Source: Caldilineaceae bacterium (GTDB lineage: Bacteria > Chloroflexota > Anaerolineae > Caldilineales > Caldilineaceae). Taken from it: DNA of 7,635 bases. The position numbers and the translations under genes are program-made. The number at the start of each line of letters is the position of its first letter. The first letter of the stretch is position 1. Below are positions 5,523-7,635 of this stretch, one piece after another. The stretch is taken from NCBI GenBank assembly GCA_015494005.1, contig WGCB01000403.1, positions 1 through 7,635 of the forward strand, given 5' to 3'. Under the pieces are notes generated by a model that was not told where the DNA came from, ran no database searches, and worked only from the letters and a program-made list of their open reading frames with translations.

Positions 5523-7103
5523 ATGAACGAACGCTACGACGCGGTGATCATCGGCGGTGGCCACAACGGACTGGTGGCGGCGGCCCTGCTGGCCAAGGCC
5601 GGCAAGCGCGTGCTGGTCCTGGAGAAGCGGCAGACTCTGGGCGGCAGCGCGGCCACGGAGGAGATCTTCCCGGGCTTCAAGGTCAACACCGGGGCCGAGG
5701 ATGCAGGGCTCTTCCGGCCGGAGCTGGTGGAGGCCCTGGCCCTGGAGCGCCACGGGCTGCGCTTCGTGGAGGGCCCGGCTGTGGCCTTCGCGCCGCGCCT
5801 GGACGGGCCCGGCCTGACCCTCTGGCGGGACCCCACCCGCACCCAGGCGGAGCTGGCGGAGCGGATTTCCCCCAAGGAGGCGGCCAGCTACCATCGCTTC
5901 ACCCAGCTGGTGGCCCGCATGACCCAGGTCCTGGACCGGGCCATGCTCCAGACCCCGCCCAATCCCAAGGAGTTCGACCCCCGGGAGCTGCTGCCCTGGG
6001 CCATGACCGGCCTGAAGCTGCGCCAGCTGGGCAAGCGGGACATGATGGAGTTCCTGCGCATCCTGCCCATGAGCGTGCGGGAGTTCCTGGACGAGTGGTT
6101 CCAGGACCCCTTCCTGAAGGGACTGCTGGCCACCGCTGGCGTGGCTGGGACCATGCAGGGGCCCTACGCGGCGGGGACGGCTTATCTTTTCCTCTACCAC
6201 CATCTGGGAGGCGGCCAGGGAGTGCGGGCCGGCCGTTTCGTGCAGGGAGGTGTGGGCCAGCTCTCCGTGGCCCTGGCCAGCGCGGCCACCCTGCACGGCG
6301 CCACCATCCGCCTGGGCGCGGGGGTGGCCCGGATCCGTACCAGCTACGGCCAGGTGACCGGCGTGGTCCTGGAGGACGGCGAGGAGATCCCGGCCCGGGC
6401 GGTCCTCTCCAGCGCGGATCCTCGGCGCACCCTCTTCGACCTGCTGGGCCCCCAGGAGCTGGAGCCTCGGGTCATGCGCCGGGTGCGGAACATCCGCTTC
6501 CGGGGCAGCACGGCCAAGGTCAACCTGGCCCTGCGCGGCCTGCCCCGCTTCCACGGTCAGGAGAGCCCGGAGCAGCTCACCGGCCACATCGTCATCAGCC
6601 CCAGCATGGAGTACCTGGAGCGGGCCTACGACGACGCCAAGTACGGTCGCCCCTCCCAGGAGCCGGCCCTGGACGTGGTGATCCCCACGCTGCTGGATCC
6701 GACCCTGGCCCCCGAGGGAGCCCACATCCTCTCGGCCACGGTCCAGTACGCGCCCTACGCCCTGGCCGAGGGCAGCTGGGACGAGGGGCGGGAGGAGCTG
6801 GGGGACCGGGTGGTGGCGCTCCTGGCCCGGTACGCGCCGGAGCTGCCCGACCTGGTGCTCCACCGCCAGGTGTTGACGCCCCTGGACCTGGAGCGAGAGT
6901 ACGGCCTGACCGAGGGCAGCATCTACCACGGCCAGATGGACCTGGACCAGCAGCTCTTCATGCGGCCCATCCCAGGCTACGGCCAGTACGCCATGCCCGT
7001 GGGCAACCTCTTCCTCTGCGGCGCGGGGGCCCATCCCGGCGGTGGGATCACCGGCGCGCCGGGCTTCAACGCGGCCCGGGAGGTGCTCCAGGCTTTGAGG
7101 TGA
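5523..7103 (+). CDS. PYROXD2-like FAD-dependent oxidoreductase, second copy
   Basis: This 526-residue flavoprotein is clearly a paralogue of the preceding gene product. The FAD motif AVIIGGGHNGL has glycines at the same residues (11, 13, 16), and the C-terminal signature CGAGAHPGGGITGAPG also begins at Cys499. Shared blocks include LLAKAGKRVLVLEKR, SPSMEYLERAYDDAKYGR and RQVLTPLDLE. The copies differ most at about residues 55-250, where substrate specificity is expected: for example NTGAEDAGLFRPELVEAL replaces SVFSYVVSLLRPEIIRDL. This points to a different substrate or to two unlike subunits of one complex. ATG 5523 is chosen over upstream TTG 5448 because the Rossmann fold begins immediately after it and the intervening sequence is C/A-rich leader. 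There is no Shine-Dalgarno site. It is the last intact gene of the operon before the insertion sequence; no terminator follows. Confidence 0.9.
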   Translation: MNERYDAVIIGGGHNGLVAAALLAKAGKRVLVLEKRQTLGGSAATEEIFPGFKVNTGAEDAGLFRPELVEALALERHGLRFVEGPAVAFAPRLDGPGLTLWRDPTRTQAELAERISPKEAASYHRFTQLVARMTQVLDRAMLQTPPNPKEFDPRELLPWAMTGLKLRQLGKRDMMEFLRILPMSVREFLDEWFQDPFLKGLLATAGVAGTMQGPYAAGTAYLFLYHHLGGGQGVRAGRFVQGGVGQLSVALASAATLHGATIRLGAGVARIRTSYGQVTGVVLEDGEEIPARAVLSSADPRRTLFDLLGPQELEPRVMRRVRNIRFRGSTAKVNLALRGLPRFHGQESPEQLTGHIVISPSMEYLERAYDDAKYGRPSQEPALDVVIPTLLDPTLAPEGAHILSATVQYAPYALAEGSWDEGREELGDRVVALLARYAPELPDLVLHRQVLTPLDLEREYGLTEGSIYHGQMDLDQQLFMRPIPGYGQYAMPVGNLFLCGAGAHPGGGITGAPGFNAAREVLQALR

Positions 7104-7110
7104 GCGAGGC

Positions 7111-7135
7111 GAAGATCAGGGGAAGATCGAAGATT
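7111..7135. repeat. three GAAGATC/T repeats at the operon-IS boundary
   Basis: GAAGATC occurs at 7111-7117 and 7122-7128, and GAAGATT at 7129-7135, just after the stop of the second oxidoreductase. They mark the last GC-neutral stretch before the AT-richer insertion sequence. No function is suggested by the sequence. Confidence 0.4.
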
Positions 7136-7213
7136 GAACTGGCGATTCGCTAAAAATTTTCGAAGTTCACGCGTTGTAGGCAGAACGAGTTCTTTAACAG
7201 CTGAAGATACGGT

Positions 7214-7219
7214 TACAAT
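7214..7219 (+). promoter_or_regulatory. possible -10 element of the transposase
   Basis: TACAAT (five of six consensus positions) lies 6 nt before the transposase ATG. A start of transcription 6-7 nt downstream would coincide with the ATG and give a leaderless message, in keeping with the absence of a ribosome binding site. No good -35 is present at 16-18 nt (TCTTTA at 7191-7196), so the call is weak. Confidence 0.3.
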
Positions 7220-7225
7220 CATAGT

Positions 7226-7635
7226 ATGGACGAGATACATGTTGAAAGCGAACAAGTCGATGATTTGCCTTTGCTGGGGGCCATGCTGACCTCCATGGGT
7301 GTCGCGGACATCCTGGATAAGGTCTTTTCACGCCATGGCAATTGGAAAGGGCTCAGTATGGGGAAGCTGGCTGTGGGATGGCTCATGTATATCCTTTCCG
7401 AATCCGACCATCGGATGAATCAAGTGGAAGCATGGGCGGAACAACACCAGCAGACCTTATCCAGGGTGTTCGGAGAAGAGGTGCGCCCCAAGGACTTCAC
7501 CGATGACCATTTGGGGGCGTTACTGACGCAATTTGGCAAGGACGTGTTGTGGGAGCAGGCGGAAGATGCTTTCAATCAGCATCACTTGCAGGTGTACGCC
7601 CTTCCTGCTCAGGTGATGCGGTTGGATAGCACCGC
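7226..7635 (+). CDS. IS1634-type transposase, N-terminal part (runs off window)
   Basis: ATG 7226 opens a frame of 136 complete codons that continues past the window edge. The N-terminal region matches the DUF4277 domain found in IS1634-family transposases: DDLPLLGAMLTSMGVADILD at residues 12-31, HGNWKGLSMGKLAVGWLMYIL at about 37-57, then SESDHRMNQVEAWAEQ. The visible end, VMRLDST (130-136), is the expected beginning of the DDE catalytic domain, Asp134 being the likely first catalytic aspartate. The protein would cut and rejoin the ends of its element. Codon use is less GC-biased than in the neighbouring operon, as expected for an acquired element. Whether the full copy is intact cannot be judged from this window. 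Confidence 0.85.
   Translation, partial: MDEIHVESEQVDDLPLLGAMLTSMGVADILDKVFSRHGNWKGLSMGKLAVGWLMYILSESDHRMNQVEAWAEQHQQTLSRVFGEEVRPKDFTDDHLGALLTQFGKDVLWEQAEDAFNQHHLQVYALPAQVMRLDST

Larger units (their letters stand above)
7136..7635 (+). mobile_element. left part of an IS1634/DUF4277-type insertion sequence
   Basis: From about 7136 the composition drops from strongly GC-rich to near balanced, and a transposase frame begins at 7226 and runs off the window. The left boundary is only estimated: the terminal inverted repeat probably begins near ACTGGCGATTCGCTAAAAA (from 7138), but the right end is not in the window, so neither the inverted repeat nor a target-site duplication can be confirmed. The element lies 3' of the flavoprotein operon in the same orientation. 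Confidence 0.7.

Noticed and set aside
3836..7034. Two long minus-strand open frames (554 and 549 codons) opposite the flavoprotein genes
   Set aside because: They mirror GC-rich codon structure of the plus-strand genes, their translations are repetitive His/Gly/Leu/Gln-rich sequence, and no family motif or ribosome site is present.
3860..7103. Carotenoid phytoene desaturase (CrtI) assignment for the flavoproteins
   Set aside because: The C-terminal GAHPGGGITGAPG signature points to the PYROXD2 group, and no phytoene synthase or other carotenoid gene is in the window.

Overview
The window is a GC-rich bacterial segment with about seven genes, a sharp composition change near its right end, and a perfect inverted repeat at its left end. 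GC is high in the genes and visibly lower from about 7,136 on. The Thr-Pro-Glu-Pro-tailed lipoprotein, the many Shine-Dalgarno-less starts, the PYROXD2-type flavoproteins and the DUF4277/IS1634-type transposase together suggest a member of the Chloroflexota (Caldilinea/Litorilinea-like). That assignment is an inference from style, not from a marker gene.

Left part (1-1579, minus strand). A Crp/Fnr-family regulator has its own promoter and an intrinsic terminator. Downstream of it lie a small bis-[4Fe-4S] ferredoxin and a short lipoprotein whose ATG overlaps the ferredoxin stop (ATGA). The lipoprotein C-terminus runs into a 60-bp perfect inverted repeat (1-60 against 78-137). The repeat is either a tail-to-tail duplication or a fold-back artefact, so the last residues of that protein should not be trusted.

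Central part (1691-7103, plus strand). An IclR-type regulator has a near-consensus sigma-70 promoter (TTGACA, 17 nt, TAGACT) and a 13-bp palindrome at the expected transcription start. It heads a run of four same-strand genes with gaps of 41, 97 and 79 nt and no visible terminator: iclR-type regulator, a folate-binding GcvT/aminomethyltransferase-family protein, and two tandem paralogous FAD-dependent oxidoreductases of the PYROXD2/COG1233 group. The simplest reading is an inducible catabolic operon. The GcvT-fold protein would move a methyl or C1 unit to tetrahydrofolate, and the flavoprotein pair would oxidise or desaturate the substrate or product. The substrate cannot be read from the sequence. 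This is the best candidate in the window for an undescribed pathway.

Right part (about 7,136-7,635). Lower GC and a truncated transposase open reading frame mark the left end of an insertion sequence of the IS1634/DUF4277 type. It sits just downstream of the second flavoprotein gene and may have cut the operon short. No tRNA, rRNA, CRISPR array or riboswitch was recognised.
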